Shown here: piece after piece, positions 25,515-34,232 of the stretch
How positions within the stretch are numbered: the first letter of the stretch is position 1
Layout of the letters: each line of letters starts with the position of its first letter
Assembly: GCF_000518685.1 (NCBI RefSeq)
Contig: NZ_KI912471.1
Span: 1 to 64,000 of the forward strand
Reading direction: 5' to 3'
Length of the DNA stretch: 64,000 bases
From: Eubacterium xylanophilum ATCC 35991
GTDB taxonomy: Bacteria; Bacillota; Clostridia; Lachnospirales; Lachnospiraceae
Notes under the pieces: model-generated
What the model was told of the DNA's origin: nothing
Database searches by the model: none
What the model saw: only the letters and a program-made list of their open reading frames with translations
Program-made: the position numbers and the translations under genes

Positions 25515-25542
25515 GCATCGGGGGCTGGTGTTGTCCCGTTGC
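25515..25542 (-). promoter_or_regulatory. Leader hairpin of the DUF4317 operon
   Basis: GCATCGGG pairs with CCCGTTGC (one mismatch, 12-nt loop) within the ~75-nt leader upstream of 25478. It is a possible mRNA structure; no known riboswitch fits. Confidence 0.4.
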
Positions 25543-25553
25543 AGATAAGTAAA

Positions 25554-25582
25554 ATTATACTTTCTTGTCGAAAAAAAGTAAA
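25554..25582 (-). promoter_or_regulatory. Promoter of the DUF4317 operon
   Basis: On the minus strand: TTTACT, 17 bp, TATAAT. Confidence 0.6.
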
Positions 25583-25670
25583 GGCTTAAAATGATTTTTT
25601 TTTGAAATTTTCTGTGGGCGTGTATTAATAATTAAGAAAAATATTTTGTTTAATAACACCCTTGACAACC

Positions 25671-25699
25671 TTGTAAAATTCTCCAAAATGTGGTATATT
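25671..25699 (+). promoter_or_regulatory. Distal promoter of the alarmone-synthetase run
   Basis: TTGTAA, 17 bp, TATATT. The 350-bp gap 25479-25827 holds only this pair of promoters, the opposing promoter and the leader hairpin. Confidence 0.5.
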
Positions 25700-25737
25700 T
25701 ATTATATGGAAAAGGGCGATTTGAGCCGAGCATTTCA

Positions 25738-25766
25738 TTGACATTAGAGTAGAATTAAGTTATAAT
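25738..25766 (+). promoter_or_regulatory. Proximal consensus promoter of the alarmone-synthetase run
   Basis: TTGACA, 17 bp, TATAAT: a perfect sigma-A consensus, 62 bp before the gene at 25828. Confidence 0.85.
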
Positions 25767-25827
25767 GAAAATTGTGGGATTATGCCTAGATGGCGATTCA
25801 CACCAAATAAAGTGAGAAGGGGTTAAT

Positions 25828-26508
25828 ATGTTAAACCAGGATTTTGAGATTTCTCCAAGAGAGTTGACTGACATTCCAATTGATATGTTTCACCTTTTTG
25901 GAGAGGAAGAACGCGAATTTCAAAAAATGATTATGATGTACAATGGGGCGATTCGTGAAGTTCGAACCAAGCTTCATGTTCTCAATGATGAATTGAGTAT
26001 AACTAAGAAGCGAAATCCTATTGAGTTTATTGAGTCAAGAATCAAGGAACCTGTGAGTATCTCATCAAAACTCAAGCGTAAGGGATATCCTGTTTCTGTT
26101 GAATCTGCGATGGAACATTTGTCTGACATTGCAGGTATTCGTGTGATATGCGCATTTATCGATGACATATATCGAGTTGCGGATATGCTGACTATGCAGG
26201 ATGATATTGAAATCATTAAGAGAAAAGATTATATCAAGTATCCGAAAGCCAACGGTTATCGAAGCTTGCATCTTATAATTGAAGTTCCAGTGTTCTTCTC
26301 GGATCACAAGGAACTTATGCGCGTAGAAGTCCAGATTAGAACAATAGCGATGGACTTTTGGGCAAGCCTTGAGCATCAGCTCAAGTATAAAAAAGATATT
26401 GAAGATTCGGACAATATTATATATGAATTACATTCCTGTGCCAATACTATTCACAGGACAGATTTGCATATGCAATCACTCAGAGACCGAATCGTAGAAA
26501 ATTCATAG
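25828..26508 (+). CDS. relQ: Small alarmone synthetase, RelQ/YjbM type
   Basis: A 226-residue protein with only the (p)ppGpp synthetase domain: FIESRIKEPVSISSKLKRKG, LSDIAGIRVICAFIDDIYRV, RKDYIKYPKANGYRSLHLIIEVPV and RVEVQIRTIAMDFWASLEHQLKYK. No hydrolase (HD) domain and no TGS/ACT domain is present, so this is a stand-alone synthetase that forms (p)ppGpp from ATP and GTP/GDP. A GAAGGGG site precedes the ATG by 7 nt. It heads a long run of housekeeping genes; a second ppGpp enzyme (RelA) is expected elsewhere. Confidence 0.9.
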   Translation: MLNQDFEISPRELTDIPIDMFHLFGEEEREFQKMIMMYNGAIREVRTKLHVLNDELSITKKRNPIEFIESRIKEPVSISSKLKRKGYPVSVESAMEHLSDIAGIRVICAFIDDIYRVADMLTMQDDIEIIKRKDYIKYPKANGYRSLHLIIEVPVFFSDHKELMRVEVQIRTIAMDFWASLEHQLKYKKDIEDSDNIIYELHSCANTIHRTDLHMQSLRDRIVENS

Positions 26509-26529
26509 AAAATAGAGAGGTAATATTAG

Positions 26530-27363
26530 ATGGCAAAGATAATTGACGGAAAGAAGATTTCCGCACAAATCAAAGATGAACTAAAGGAAAGAGTTGAGAA
26601 GGAGAATCTGGATGTGACACTTGCAGTCATCCTTGTTGGCGATGATCCTGCTTCAGCAGTTTATGTCGGAAACAAGAAAAAGGCTTGTGAGTATATCGGG
26701 ATCAAATCCCTTTCTTATGAGTTGCCGGCAGATACTACGGAAGAAAAACTTTTGGGGCTTATAGATGAGCTGAATAACAGAGACGATGTAGACGGCATAT
26801 TAGTTCAGTTGCCATTGCCAAAACATTTGGATGAAGATAAAGTTATCAAAGCGATTTCTCCGATAAAGGATGTTGATGGCTTCCATCCACAGAGCGTTGG
26901 TGCTCTTAGCATAGGTCAGCCTGGATTTGTATCATGTACACCTGCAGGTATCATTCAGCTTCTCAAGAGAAGTGATGTTGAGATAGACGGCAAGGAGTGC
27001 GTGATTATCGGGCGCAGCAATATTGTAGGTAAGCCTATGTCGCTTCTTATGTTGCGTGAAAATGCCACAGTTACTGTATGTCATTCCCATACCAAGAATT
27101 TGGAGGAAGTTGCAAAGAGAGCAGATATTCTCATCGTAGCTATCGGAAAACCTTTGTTTGTAGATGATAAATTTGTCAAGGAAGGTGCTGTAGTTATCGA
27201 TGTTGGAATTCATCGCAAGGAAGATGGAAAGCTCTGTGGCGATGTTGATTTTGAAAAAGTCGAGAAGGTGGCAAGTGCTATTACACCAGTTCCCGGAGGA
27301 GTTGGACCTATGACTATCGCAATGTTGATGAATAACTGCATTGCAGCTAAGGATTTAAAGTAA
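26530..27363 (+). CDS. folD: Methylenetetrahydrofolate dehydrogenase/cyclohydrolase
   Basis: A 277-residue bifunctional C1-folate enzyme that interconverts methylene-, methenyl- and formyl-tetrahydrofolate. Signature segments: VGDDPASAVYVGNKKKACEYIGI with the catalytic Lys, DGILVQLPLPKHLDEDKVI, PIKDVDGFHPQSVGAL, a Rossmann segment CVIIGRSNIVGKPMSLLML, and TPVPGGVGPMTIAMLMNN. Length is normal. It is 21 bp after relQ with a GAGAGGTAA site. Confidence 0.97.
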   Translation: MAKIIDGKKISAQIKDELKERVEKENLDVTLAVILVGDDPASAVYVGNKKKACEYIGIKSLSYELPADTTEEKLLGLIDELNNRDDVDGILVQLPLPKHLDEDKVIKAISPIKDVDGFHPQSVGALSIGQPGFVSCTPAGIIQLLKRSDVEIDGKECVIIGRSNIVGKPMSLLMLRENATVTVCHSHTKNLEEVAKRADILIVAIGKPLFVDDKFVKEGAVVIDVGIHRKEDGKLCGDVDFEKVEKVASAITPVPGGVGPMTIAMLMNNCIAAKDLK

Positions 27364-27385
27364 GTTTGTGACAGGGGAACTTGTA

Positions 27386-28717
27386 ATGAATATTTATTTT
27401 GTATCACTTGGATGTGATAAAAATTTAGTAGATACTGAAAAGATGCTGTTTCTGTTGGGAGAGAGCGGACACGTAATCGTAGACGACCCGGCAGAAGCAG
27501 ATGTTATTGTTGTAAATACATGTGCATTTATTCATGATGCCAAGCAGGAAAGCATAGAGACGCTCATAGAATTATCAGAGTACAAAAACAGTGCCAAGTG
27601 TCAACTTGTTATTGCAACTGGTTGTCTTGCAGAGCGATATGCAGATCAAATGTCCGAGGAAATGCCGGAGGTTGACATCATGGTGGGCACAACAGCATAT
27701 GATGACATCGTCGATATCATCAATGATCATGCCGCAAAAAGCAAGATAAACAAGAAGAATCTCATGTATCTTCCAAGCAAACTCACGGGGCGTATGCCTT
27801 CAGGAGTTACCCATACAAGATATCTTAAGATAAGTGAAGGTTGTAATAAATGCTGTACCTATTGCAGCATTCCTTTTATGCGCGGTGGATACAGAAGCGT
27901 TCCGATGGAAGAGCTCTTGACAGAGGCTGCATCTCTGGTGGAAGATGGAGCGAGAGAGTTGATTCTTGTAGCCCAGGAAACAACGCTCTATGGAAAAGAT
28001 ATTTACGGCAAAAAGTCGCTACACATCTTGATTCAGAAGCTCTCGGAATTAGAGGATTTGAAATGGATAAGACTTATGTATTGTTATCCTGAAGAAATCT
28101 ATGATGAATTAATCGAAGAGATGGCGTCAAATCCTAAGGTGTGCAATTATATAGATATGCCTATTCAACATTGCAATGACGAGATATTAAAATCAATGGG
28201 CAGGTTGACGCACAAGGCTGAGCTCCTTCAGAAGATACAGATGTTGAGAGACAGAATTCCCGATATCGCCATCAGAACTACATTTATCACTGGTTTTCCG
28301 GGAGAGACGGAAGATCAACATCAGGAATGCGTTCAATTTGTCAAAGACATGAAGTTTGACAGACTTGGAGTATTTACATATTCTGAGGAAGAGGGGACTA
28401 AAGCCGCAACTTTCCCTGACAAAGTAGATGAGGACACTAAGAAGAGATGGATGGATGAAATCATGAAAACGAGTCAGGAGAATATTTTTGCGACAAATGA
28501 GAAGTACCTTGGACAAGAATTTGATGTGATGATAGAGGGATTTATTCCCGAAGACAATGTTTATATTGGACGAACATACAAGGATTCGCCGGACATAGAC
28601 GGAATGGTATTTGTCAGATGCTTCGAAGACTTTATGTCAGGTACAATTATCAAAGTAAAGATTACAAGTGTAAATCAATATGATTTAGTAGGAGAATATA
28701 TCGAGGAGAGATCTTGA
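27386..28717 (+). CDS. rimO: Ribosomal protein S12 methylthiotransferase
   Basis: 443 residues from MNIYFVSLGCDKNLVDTE; AGGGGA lies 7 nt before this ATG, whereas the GTG at 27368 has no site. It adds a methylthio group to an Asp of ribosomal protein S12 using SAM. The N-terminal UPF0004 domain has Cys residues in LGCDKN, VNTCAF and ATGCLAERY for one 4Fe-4S cluster. The radical SAM core has EGCNKCCTYCSIPFMRGGYRS, and a TRAM domain ends the protein. Distinct from MiaB by the S12-type start and size. Confidence 0.95.
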   Translation: MNIYFVSLGCDKNLVDTEKMLFLLGESGHVIVDDPAEADVIVVNTCAFIHDAKQESIETLIELSEYKNSAKCQLVIATGCLAERYADQMSEEMPEVDIMVGTTAYDDIVDIINDHAAKSKINKKNLMYLPSKLTGRMPSGVTHTRYLKISEGCNKCCTYCSIPFMRGGYRSVPMEELLTEAASLVEDGARELILVAQETTLYGKDIYGKKSLHILIQKLSELEDLKWIRLMYCYPEEIYDELIEEMASNPKVCNYIDMPIQHCNDEILKSMGRLTHKAELLQKIQMLRDRIPDIAIRTTFITGFPGETEDQHQECVQFVKDMKFDRLGVFTYSEEEGTKAATFPDKVDEDTKKRWMDEIMKTSQENIFATNEKYLGQEFDVMIEGFIPEDNVYIGRTYKDSPDIDGMVFVRCFEDFMSGTIIKVKITSVNQYDLVGEYIEERS

Positions 28718-28719
28718 TT

Positions 28720-29271
28720 ATGAATACGCCGAATAGATTAACTACTTTAAGAGTTATTATGATTCCGGTATTTGTGTTTTTATTACTTTGGAAGTCATAT
28801 GAATATTCAGAATACTACGCCGCTGCAGTGTTTGTATTGGCGTGTATAACTGATTTTTTGGACGGCTATATTGCCAGAAAATACAATTTAGTAACGACTT
28901 TTGGAAAGTTCATGGATCCGTTGGCGGACAAGCTTTTAGTTAATTCTGCGCTGATTTGTTTTGTGGCAGACAGTACTTGTCCTATGCCTGCATGGGTTGC
29001 GATAATTATCATTGCCAGAGACACCATAATCAGCGGATATAGGCTGATTGCAGCAGAGAAAAATATAGTAATCTCTGCGAGCTATTGGGGCAAGGTCAAA
29101 ACAGCGACTCAGATGGTCATGGCGATTGTATTGATTCTTGACTTCCAGTTTAAGTATATTGAGATTATCGAAAATGTTCTGATATATGCAGCGCTTGTGC
29201 TGACAATTATATCATTGGTTGATTACCTTTATAAAAATAGAGATGTTCTAAGGGATGAGAAAAATGTCTAG
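28720..29271 (+). CDS. pgsA: CDP-diacylglycerol-glycerol-3-phosphate phosphatidyltransferase
   Basis: About 183 residues, with four or so membrane helices. The CDP-alcohol phosphotransferase motif is complete: TDFLDGYIARKYNLVTTFGKFMDPLADKLL (DGxxAR...GxxxDxxxD). It makes phosphatidylglycerol phosphate. The frame overlaps the rimO stop by starting at TTG 28714, but ATG 28720 lies 10 nt after GAGGAG and is preferred. Confidence 0.93.
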   Translation: MNTPNRLTTLRVIMIPVFVFLLLWKSYEYSEYYAAAVFVLACITDFLDGYIARKYNLVTTFGKFMDPLADKLLVNSALICFVADSTCPMPAWVAIIIIARDTIISGYRLIAAEKNIVISASYWGKVKTATQMVMAIVLILDFQFKYIEIIENVLIYAALVLTIISLVDYLYKNRDVLRDEKNV

Positions 29272-29758
29272 AGAATTGACAAAAGAATGCTTGCAAGATT
29301 GGATTGTCAAAGAATTGACAAAACAACATGCTACTATAACATGTGCCGAGTCATGTACCGGAGGGCTTATAGCAGGTGCTATTATAGATTCTCCGGGGGC
29401 ATCAGCTGTATTTAACGAATCATATGTCACATATGCCAATGAATCAAAGATGGGTTTGTTAGGAGTTAGAGAAGAGACTCTTGAGAGATTTGGTGCTGTG
29501 AGTGAAGAGTGTGCCAGAGAGATGGCATATGGAGCAGCTAAGAGAGCAGGTGCAGATGTTGCCATATGTTCTACCGGAATAGCCGGACCGGACGGAGGAA
29601 CACCGGAAAAACCGGTTGGATTAGTTTATATTAGCTGTTTCTACCGAGACAAGGTAGTGGTTGAAAAGCTTAATTTGAGTGGCTCAAGATCTGAGATAAG
29701 AAGAGGAGCGGTTGACTTGGCGCTAGAGTTGGTAAAAAAGTGCATTACAAGTATTTGA
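29264..29758 (+). CDS. pncC: Nicotinamide-nucleotide amidase, CinA C-terminal type
   Basis: A 164-residue PncC/CinA-C protein: ITCAESCTGGLIAGAIIDSPGAS, ESYVTYANESKMGLLGV, and CSTGIAGPDGGTPEKPVGLVYIS. It deamidates NMN to NaMN in NAD salvage. The N-terminal molybdopterin-like half of full CinA is absent. The start overlaps pgsA by 8 bp; the AAGGGA site fits ATG 29264 better than ATG 29255. Confidence 0.9.
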   Translation: MSRELTKECLQDWIVKELTKQHATITCAESCTGGLIAGAIIDSPGASAVFNESYVTYANESKMGLLGVREETLERFGAVSEECAREMAYGAAKRAGADVAICSTGIAGPDGGTPEKPVGLVYISCFYRDKVVVEKLNLSGSRSEIRRGAVDLALELVKKCITSI

Positions 29759-29767
29759 GGTGAAAAA

Positions 29768-30301
29768 TTGAAAAAACAAATTAGACATTTTCTCACAGTT
29801 TTAATGGTGGTAGTTGTACTGGGCGGATGTAATTATTCATTGTATGATGATGAGGAAGAGTTGACAACAGAAGATATACAACAAGCTTCTCAGGCAACTT
29901 TTCCGGTGGAAACTCCCGACAAGTCCAAGGAAATGAAAGCGATTTCCATATATACATTTGACGACAAGGAAGAAGTTATTCAGCCGATTAATATTAATGT
30001 AGAACAAAAGAGAATTACGTTGGAATTTATTCTCAATAAAGTAATTGAGAATCTTGATGTCAAGGTTAGTATCAAGGAAATTTCTGTGGACAACAAGAAA
30101 GCGATAATTGTATTTGATTCCGGTGGGGCTCCGATTAAAGGTACTTCATCGACTGTAGAAACTCTTATTTTAGATTGTTTTTCCAATAGTATATTGGATA
30201 ATATATCATATGTTGATTCCATTGTATTTAGGACAGATAAGGGAGCTTATCGTTCGGATAACATGGAATTGGGCAAGAATGAGATCTATAGTTCAAGATA
30301 G
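29768..30301 (+). CDS. GerMN-like lipoprotein
   Basis: A 177-residue lipoprotein with a signal peptide ending VVLGGC-N (lipobox LGGC), an acidic linker (DDEEELTTED), and a C-terminal beta-alpha domain: VEQKRITLEFILNKVIENLDVKVSIKEISVDNKKAIIVFDSGG ... TLILDCFSNSILDNISYVDSIVFRTDKGAY. This resembles the GerMN/sporulation-like fold used in envelope proteins. Starts with TTG, 8 nt after AGGTGAA. Function unknown. Confidence 0.65.
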   Translation: MKKQIRHFLTVLMVVVVLGGCNYSLYDDEEELTTEDIQQASQATFPVETPDKSKEMKAISIYTFDDKEEVIQPININVEQKRITLEFILNKVIENLDVKVSIKEISVDNKKAIIVFDSGGAPIKGTSSTVETLILDCFSNSILDNISYVDSIVFRTDKGAYRSDNMELGKNEIYSSR

Positions 30302-30318
30302 AGATGTAGGAGATAGTT

Positions 30319-31554
30319 TTGGATAGATTTGATTGTTTGATAGTTGGGGCCGGAGCAGCGGGACTTATGGCTGCCATAAAGGCGTCGGAAGATGGTCGGA
30401 AAGTATGCATTGTGGAGAGCAATGAAAAAGCAGGAAAAAAGATCTATATAACCGGCAAAGGTCGATGCAATCTTACCAATGCCTGTGATCCTGATAGCTT
30501 TTTTGATAATATAATTTCCAACAAGAAGTTTATGTATAGCAGTTATTATTTTTTCGACAATTTTCAAACGATAGAGTATTTTAACAGTTTGGGACTTCCT
30601 ACCAAGATAGAGCGCGGTGACAGAGTTTTTCCTGTATCCGATAAGTCCAGTGATGTCATAAAAGTCTTGGTTAACAAGTGTAGGGAGAACGATGTCGAAG
30701 TACTGTACAATACAAAAGTAGATAAATTGATAATAGAAGATGGTGAAGTCAAGGGAGTCTTGACAAGTGGCGGTAAGGAGCTTTTTGCACCGCAGGTCAT
30801 CGTTGCCACCGGTGGTAAATCATATCCGTCTACCGGATCCACGGGAGATGGTTATAGGTTTGCGAGAGAGTCGGGGCATGAGGTGACTGATTTGATTCCC
30901 GGACTAGTGCCGATGAATATAAAGGAAAAAGATTGTCAGGAGATGCAGGGGCTATCCATGAAGAATGTGGAGCTCACATATGTGGATGTCAAAACCGGAA
31001 AAACCATTTATAGTGGTTTTGGCGAGATGATGTTTACTCATTTTGGGATTACGGGTCCCTTGGTATTATCTGCATCAAGTGTTTTGGGGAAAGCTAGAGA
31101 TGTCAAGGTGATTCTTGATTGCAAGCCTGCTCTCGACGACAATAAACTAGATAAACGCATTTTGAGAGATTTTTCAGAACGCCCTAATTATGAATTGAAA
31201 AATGTTCTGGGAGCATTGTTGCCTCGAAGCATGGTGCCTGTCGTCATCAAACGGTCGGGGATTGATGCTTCGAAGAAGGTAAACTCTATTACCAAAGAAG
31301 AACGCGCTGCCCTTGTGAATGTGATTAAGAGAATGGAATTTAGCTTTGCCGGCTTCAGAGAGTTCCGTGAGGCTATAATTACCAGAGGCGGCGTAAGTAT
31401 CAAGGATATTAATCCACATACGATGGAAAGTAAATATATTAAAGGACTGTATTTTGCCGGAGAGGTGATTGATGTTGACGCGTTGACAGGAGGTTTTAAT
31501 CTCCAAATTGCGTGGTCTACGGGAGCACTTGCTGGCAGTCAGAGAGGAGAATAA
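30319..31554 (+). CDS. HI0933-like FAD-dependent oxidoreductase
   Basis: A 411-residue flavoprotein (YhiN/aminoacetone oxidase family). It has an FAD-binding GAGAAGLMAAI, ESNEKAGKKIYITGKGRCNLTNA, VIVATGGKSYPSTGSTGDGY, and a C-terminal LYFAGEVIDVDALTGGFNLQIAWSTG. It starts at TTG with AGGAGAT upstream. The physiological reaction of this family is not settled. Ends 3 bp before cmk. Confidence 0.88.
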   Translation: MDRFDCLIVGAGAAGLMAAIKASEDGRKVCIVESNEKAGKKIYITGKGRCNLTNACDPDSFFDNIISNKKFMYSSYYFFDNFQTIEYFNSLGLPTKIERGDRVFPVSDKSSDVIKVLVNKCRENDVEVLYNTKVDKLIIEDGEVKGVLTSGGKELFAPQVIVATGGKSYPSTGSTGDGYRFARESGHEVTDLIPGLVPMNIKEKDCQEMQGLSMKNVELTYVDVKTGKTIYSGFGEMMFTHFGITGPLVLSASSVLGKARDVKVILDCKPALDDNKLDKRILRDFSERPNYELKNVLGALLPRSMVPVVIKRSGIDASKKVNSITKEERAALVNVIKRMEFSFAGFREFREAIITRGGVSIKDINPHTMESKYIKGLYFAGEVIDVDALTGGFNLQIAWSTGALAGSQRGE

Positions 31555-31557
31555 GTA

Positions 31558-32217
31558 ATGAATATCGCAATTGATGGACCAGCTGGAGCGGGAAAGAGCT
31601 CTATTGCAAAGATAGTAGCAAAGAAGTTGTCTTTTATATATCTTGACACAGGTGCAATGTATAGGACTACTGCCTATTACTTTTTAAAAAATGGATTGAA
31701 CCCTAGTGACAAGGAACTTGTAGAATCGAAGTGTGATGATATAAATATTGAGATCAAGTACGAAGATGGTGCACAGCAGGTATATCTCAACGGAGAAAAT
31801 GTTTCAACGGAGATAAGAAATGAGGAAGTTGGAAATAATGCCTCTGTTGTCGCAGCATATGGAAAAGTTCGCGAAAAGCTCGTAAGTCTTCAGCAGAGTA
31901 TCGCCAAGTCCAATGATGTAATCATGGACGGAAGAGACATAGGTACAGTTGTTCTTCCGGATGCAGAGCTTAAGATTTATCTCACTGCTTCGTCAAAGGA
32001 GAGGGCTTCAAGAAGATTCAAGGAGTTGACAGAAAAGGGCGTGGCTTGTGACTTTGATAAGATTGAGCAAGATATAATTGCAAGAGATGAACAAGATATG
32101 AATCGCGAGATTTCGCCACTTAAGCAGGCAGATGATGCTGTGCTGGTTGATTCATCATATATGACAATTGATGAAGTTGTAAATAGAATTTTGGAGTTGA
32201 CTGAGGAGAGAAGATAA
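31558..32217 (+). CDS. cmk: (d)CMP kinase
   Basis: A 219-residue nucleotide kinase: Walker A DGPAGAGKSSIAK, YLDTGAMYRTTAYY, DGRDIGTVVLPDAELKIYLTAS, and RDEQDMNREISPLKQADDAVLVDSS. Phosphorylates CMP and dCMP. The stop overlaps the ispH start by one base (TAATG). Confidence 0.96.
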   Translation: MNIAIDGPAGAGKSSIAKIVAKKLSFIYLDTGAMYRTTAYYFLKNGLNPSDKELVESKCDDINIEIKYEDGAQQVYLNGENVSTEIRNEEVGNNASVVAAYGKVREKLVSLQQSIAKSNDVIMDGRDIGTVVLPDAELKIYLTASSKERASRRFKELTEKGVACDFDKIEQDIIARDEQDMNREISPLKQADDAVLVDSSYMTIDEVVNRILELTEERR

Positions 32218-33089
32218 TGCCTAAAGTGACATTGGCCAAGACGGCAGGGTTTTGCTTTGGAGTAAAGAGAGCTGTGGATATCGTCTACCAAGAACTTGAG
32301 AAGGGAAACAAGGTTTGTACCTTGGGACCAATCATTCATAACGATGAAGTGGTAAATGATATGATATCCAAGGGAGTAAAAGTTATTGCTGAAGAAGATA
32401 TAGCTAAGGAAAATCTCCGAGGATATACAGTGATCATAAGATCTCATGGAATTTCCAAAGAAGTACAGGATGAACTTGAGGCATCAGGGTGTAATGTGGT
32501 TGACGCCACCTGCCCGTTTGTAAAGAAAATTCACAACACGGTGAGTAAATATGCTGCGGAAGATTATGATATAGTGATAATTGGCAGTAAAGATCACCCA
32601 GAAGTTCAAGGAATTCTCGGTTGGTGCAAAAACAAGGGCAAAGCCCTTGAAAGTGCCGAGGATATCGAGGTTTTCGAGCCTCGAAATGAGAAAAAAAAGG
32701 TTTGTGTTGTGGCTCAAACAACATTTAATCAAAAAAAATTTAAAGAATTAGTTGAAATTATATCCAAAAAAGGTTATGATATAATTGCTGTTAATACTAT
32801 ATGCAATGCAACGGCGGAAAGACAAAACGAAGCACAAAAGTTAGCGAGTGAGTCTGATGCTATGGTTGTCATAGGCGGAAAGAATAGTTCTAACACACGG
32901 AAACTATACGAAATTTGCAAAAGTCAATGTGAAAACACACATTTTATTCAGACTTTGAAAGATTTGGATACTGAGTTGATTAACTCTGATTTAAGCCTAG
33001 GTATTACTGCGGGGGCATCAACCCCAAAAAACATTATTCAGGAGGTTCTAACGGCATGTCAGAAGAAAGAAGTTTTGGAGAATTATTAG
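32217..33089 (+). CDS. ispH: 4-hydroxy-3-methylbut-2-enyl diphosphate reductase
   Basis: A 290-residue iron-sulfur enzyme for the last MEP-pathway step, giving IPP and DMAPP. Cys residues in AGFCFGVKRAVD, DATCPFV and VNTICNAT bind the cluster; GPIIHNDEVV, SHG and TAGASTPKNIIQEV line the site. Its 3' end overlaps the S1-protein gene by 34 bp in another frame. In other Clostridia these two are fused into one protein, so the overlap looks like a split or pre-fusion state. Confidence 0.96.
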   Translation: MPKVTLAKTAGFCFGVKRAVDIVYQELEKGNKVCTLGPIIHNDEVVNDMISKGVKVIAEEDIAKENLRGYTVIIRSHGISKEVQDELEASGCNVVDATCPFVKKIHNTVSKYAAEDYDIVIIGSKDHPEVQGILGWCKNKGKALESAEDIEVFEPRNEKKKVCVVAQTTFNQKKFKELVEIISKKGYDIIAVNTICNATAERQNEAQKLASESDAMVVIGGKNSSNTRKLYEICKSQCENTHFIQTLKDLDTELINSDLSLGITAGASTPKNIIQEVLTACQKKEVLENY

Positions 33090-34201
33090 AGGAAATGGAG
33101 GAATCCTCACAGGCGATTCACAACAACGCCATTGTAGAAGGAAGTGTTATTCTTGTTAACAAGAATGAAATCATCTTGAACATCGGTTACAAGGCTGATG
33201 GAGTTCTATCAAAGAACGAGTATAGCAACAATCCGGATGTAGACTTGGAGAAAGAAGTCAAAGTTGGAGATACCCTTAAGGTTAAGGTTCTCAAGGCGAA
33301 TGATGGTGAAGGTCAGGTTCTCCTTACTTACAAGAGATTACAACAAGATAAGATGAACAAGGTTTTCGAAGAGGCAATGGAAAAAGGAGAAGTTCTCAAG
33401 GGAACTGTTGTATCTGCTCTTAAGGGTGGATTGAGTGTATCTTATCAGGAAGGAAGAGTATTCATACCTGCAAGTCTTGTATCAGATATTTATGAAAAAG
33501 ACTTATCCAAATATCAAGGTCAGGAAATTGAATTTGTTCTTACAGAGGTTAATCCACGTAAGAGAAGAATTATCGGAGATCGCAAGCAGCTTATCATTGC
33601 TAAGAAGAAGGAAGCTCAGGATGCTCTTCTTGCTCGTATCGAGGTAGGAATGATGGTTGAGGGAACAGTCAAGAACTTGACAGATTTCGGAGCATTTATC
33701 GATCTCGGTGGAGCTGATGGATTGCTTCACATCTCAGAGATGAGTTGGGGACGCGTAGACGATCCTAAGTCACTTTTCAAAGTAGGCGATGTTGTATCTG
33801 TAATGATTAAAGATATATCAGGTAGCAAGATTGCACTCACTATGAAGTTGGATTCTAACAATCCATGGAAAGATGCAAGCGTTAAGTATGCAAAGGGAAA
33901 TGTTGTTACCGGTAAAGTTGCCAGAATGACAGATTTCGGTGCATTTGTTGAGCTTGAGGAAGGCATTGATGCGTTGCTTCACGTATCACAGATTGCTGTT
34001 GAGCACATCGAGAAGCCTTCAGATGTATTGAGTGTTGGTCAGGAGATTACAGCGAAGATTGTTGATTTCAACGAAGACGCCAAGAAAATCAGCCTAAGTA
34101 TCAAGGCACTTGAACTTGATAACGGACGTCAGGAAGATGATGACAACGATGCTGCAGTAGCAGATGTTGATGTTACAGCTGATGACGATGATGTTGAATA
34201 A
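33056..34201 (+). CDS. rpsA: S1-domain RNA-binding protein (RpsA-like)
   Basis: A 381-residue protein with four S1 domains: 18-85 (VEGSVILVNKNEIILNIGYKADGVL), 103-170 (LKGTVVSALKGGLSVSYQEG), 190-255 (VEGTVKNLTDFGAFIDLGGADGLLHISEMSW) and 275-345 (VTGKVARMTDFGAFVELEEGIDALLHVSQI). It ends in an acidic tail. It probably helps mRNAs bind ribosomes. AGGAGG sits 8 nt before the ATG, inside ispH. Shorter than E. coli S1, as usual in Firmicutes. Confidence 0.88.
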   Translation: MSEERSFGELLEEMEESSQAIHNNAIVEGSVILVNKNEIILNIGYKADGVLSKNEYSNNPDVDLEKEVKVGDTLKVKVLKANDGEGQVLLTYKRLQQDKMNKVFEEAMEKGEVLKGTVVSALKGGLSVSYQEGRVFIPASLVSDIYEKDLSKYQGQEIEFVLTEVNPRKRRIIGDRKQLIIAKKKEAQDALLARIEVGMMVEGTVKNLTDFGAFIDLGGADGLLHISEMSWGRVDDPKSLFKVGDVVSVMIKDISGSKIALTMKLDSNNPWKDASVKYAKGNVVTGKVARMTDFGAFVELEEGIDALLHVSQIAVEHIEKPSDVLSVGQEITAKIVDFNEDAKKISLSIKALELDNGRQEDDDNDAAVADVDVTADDDDVE

Positions 34202-34232
34202 TTAATGTCTTTGATTAAAGGGGCGCTTTTAT

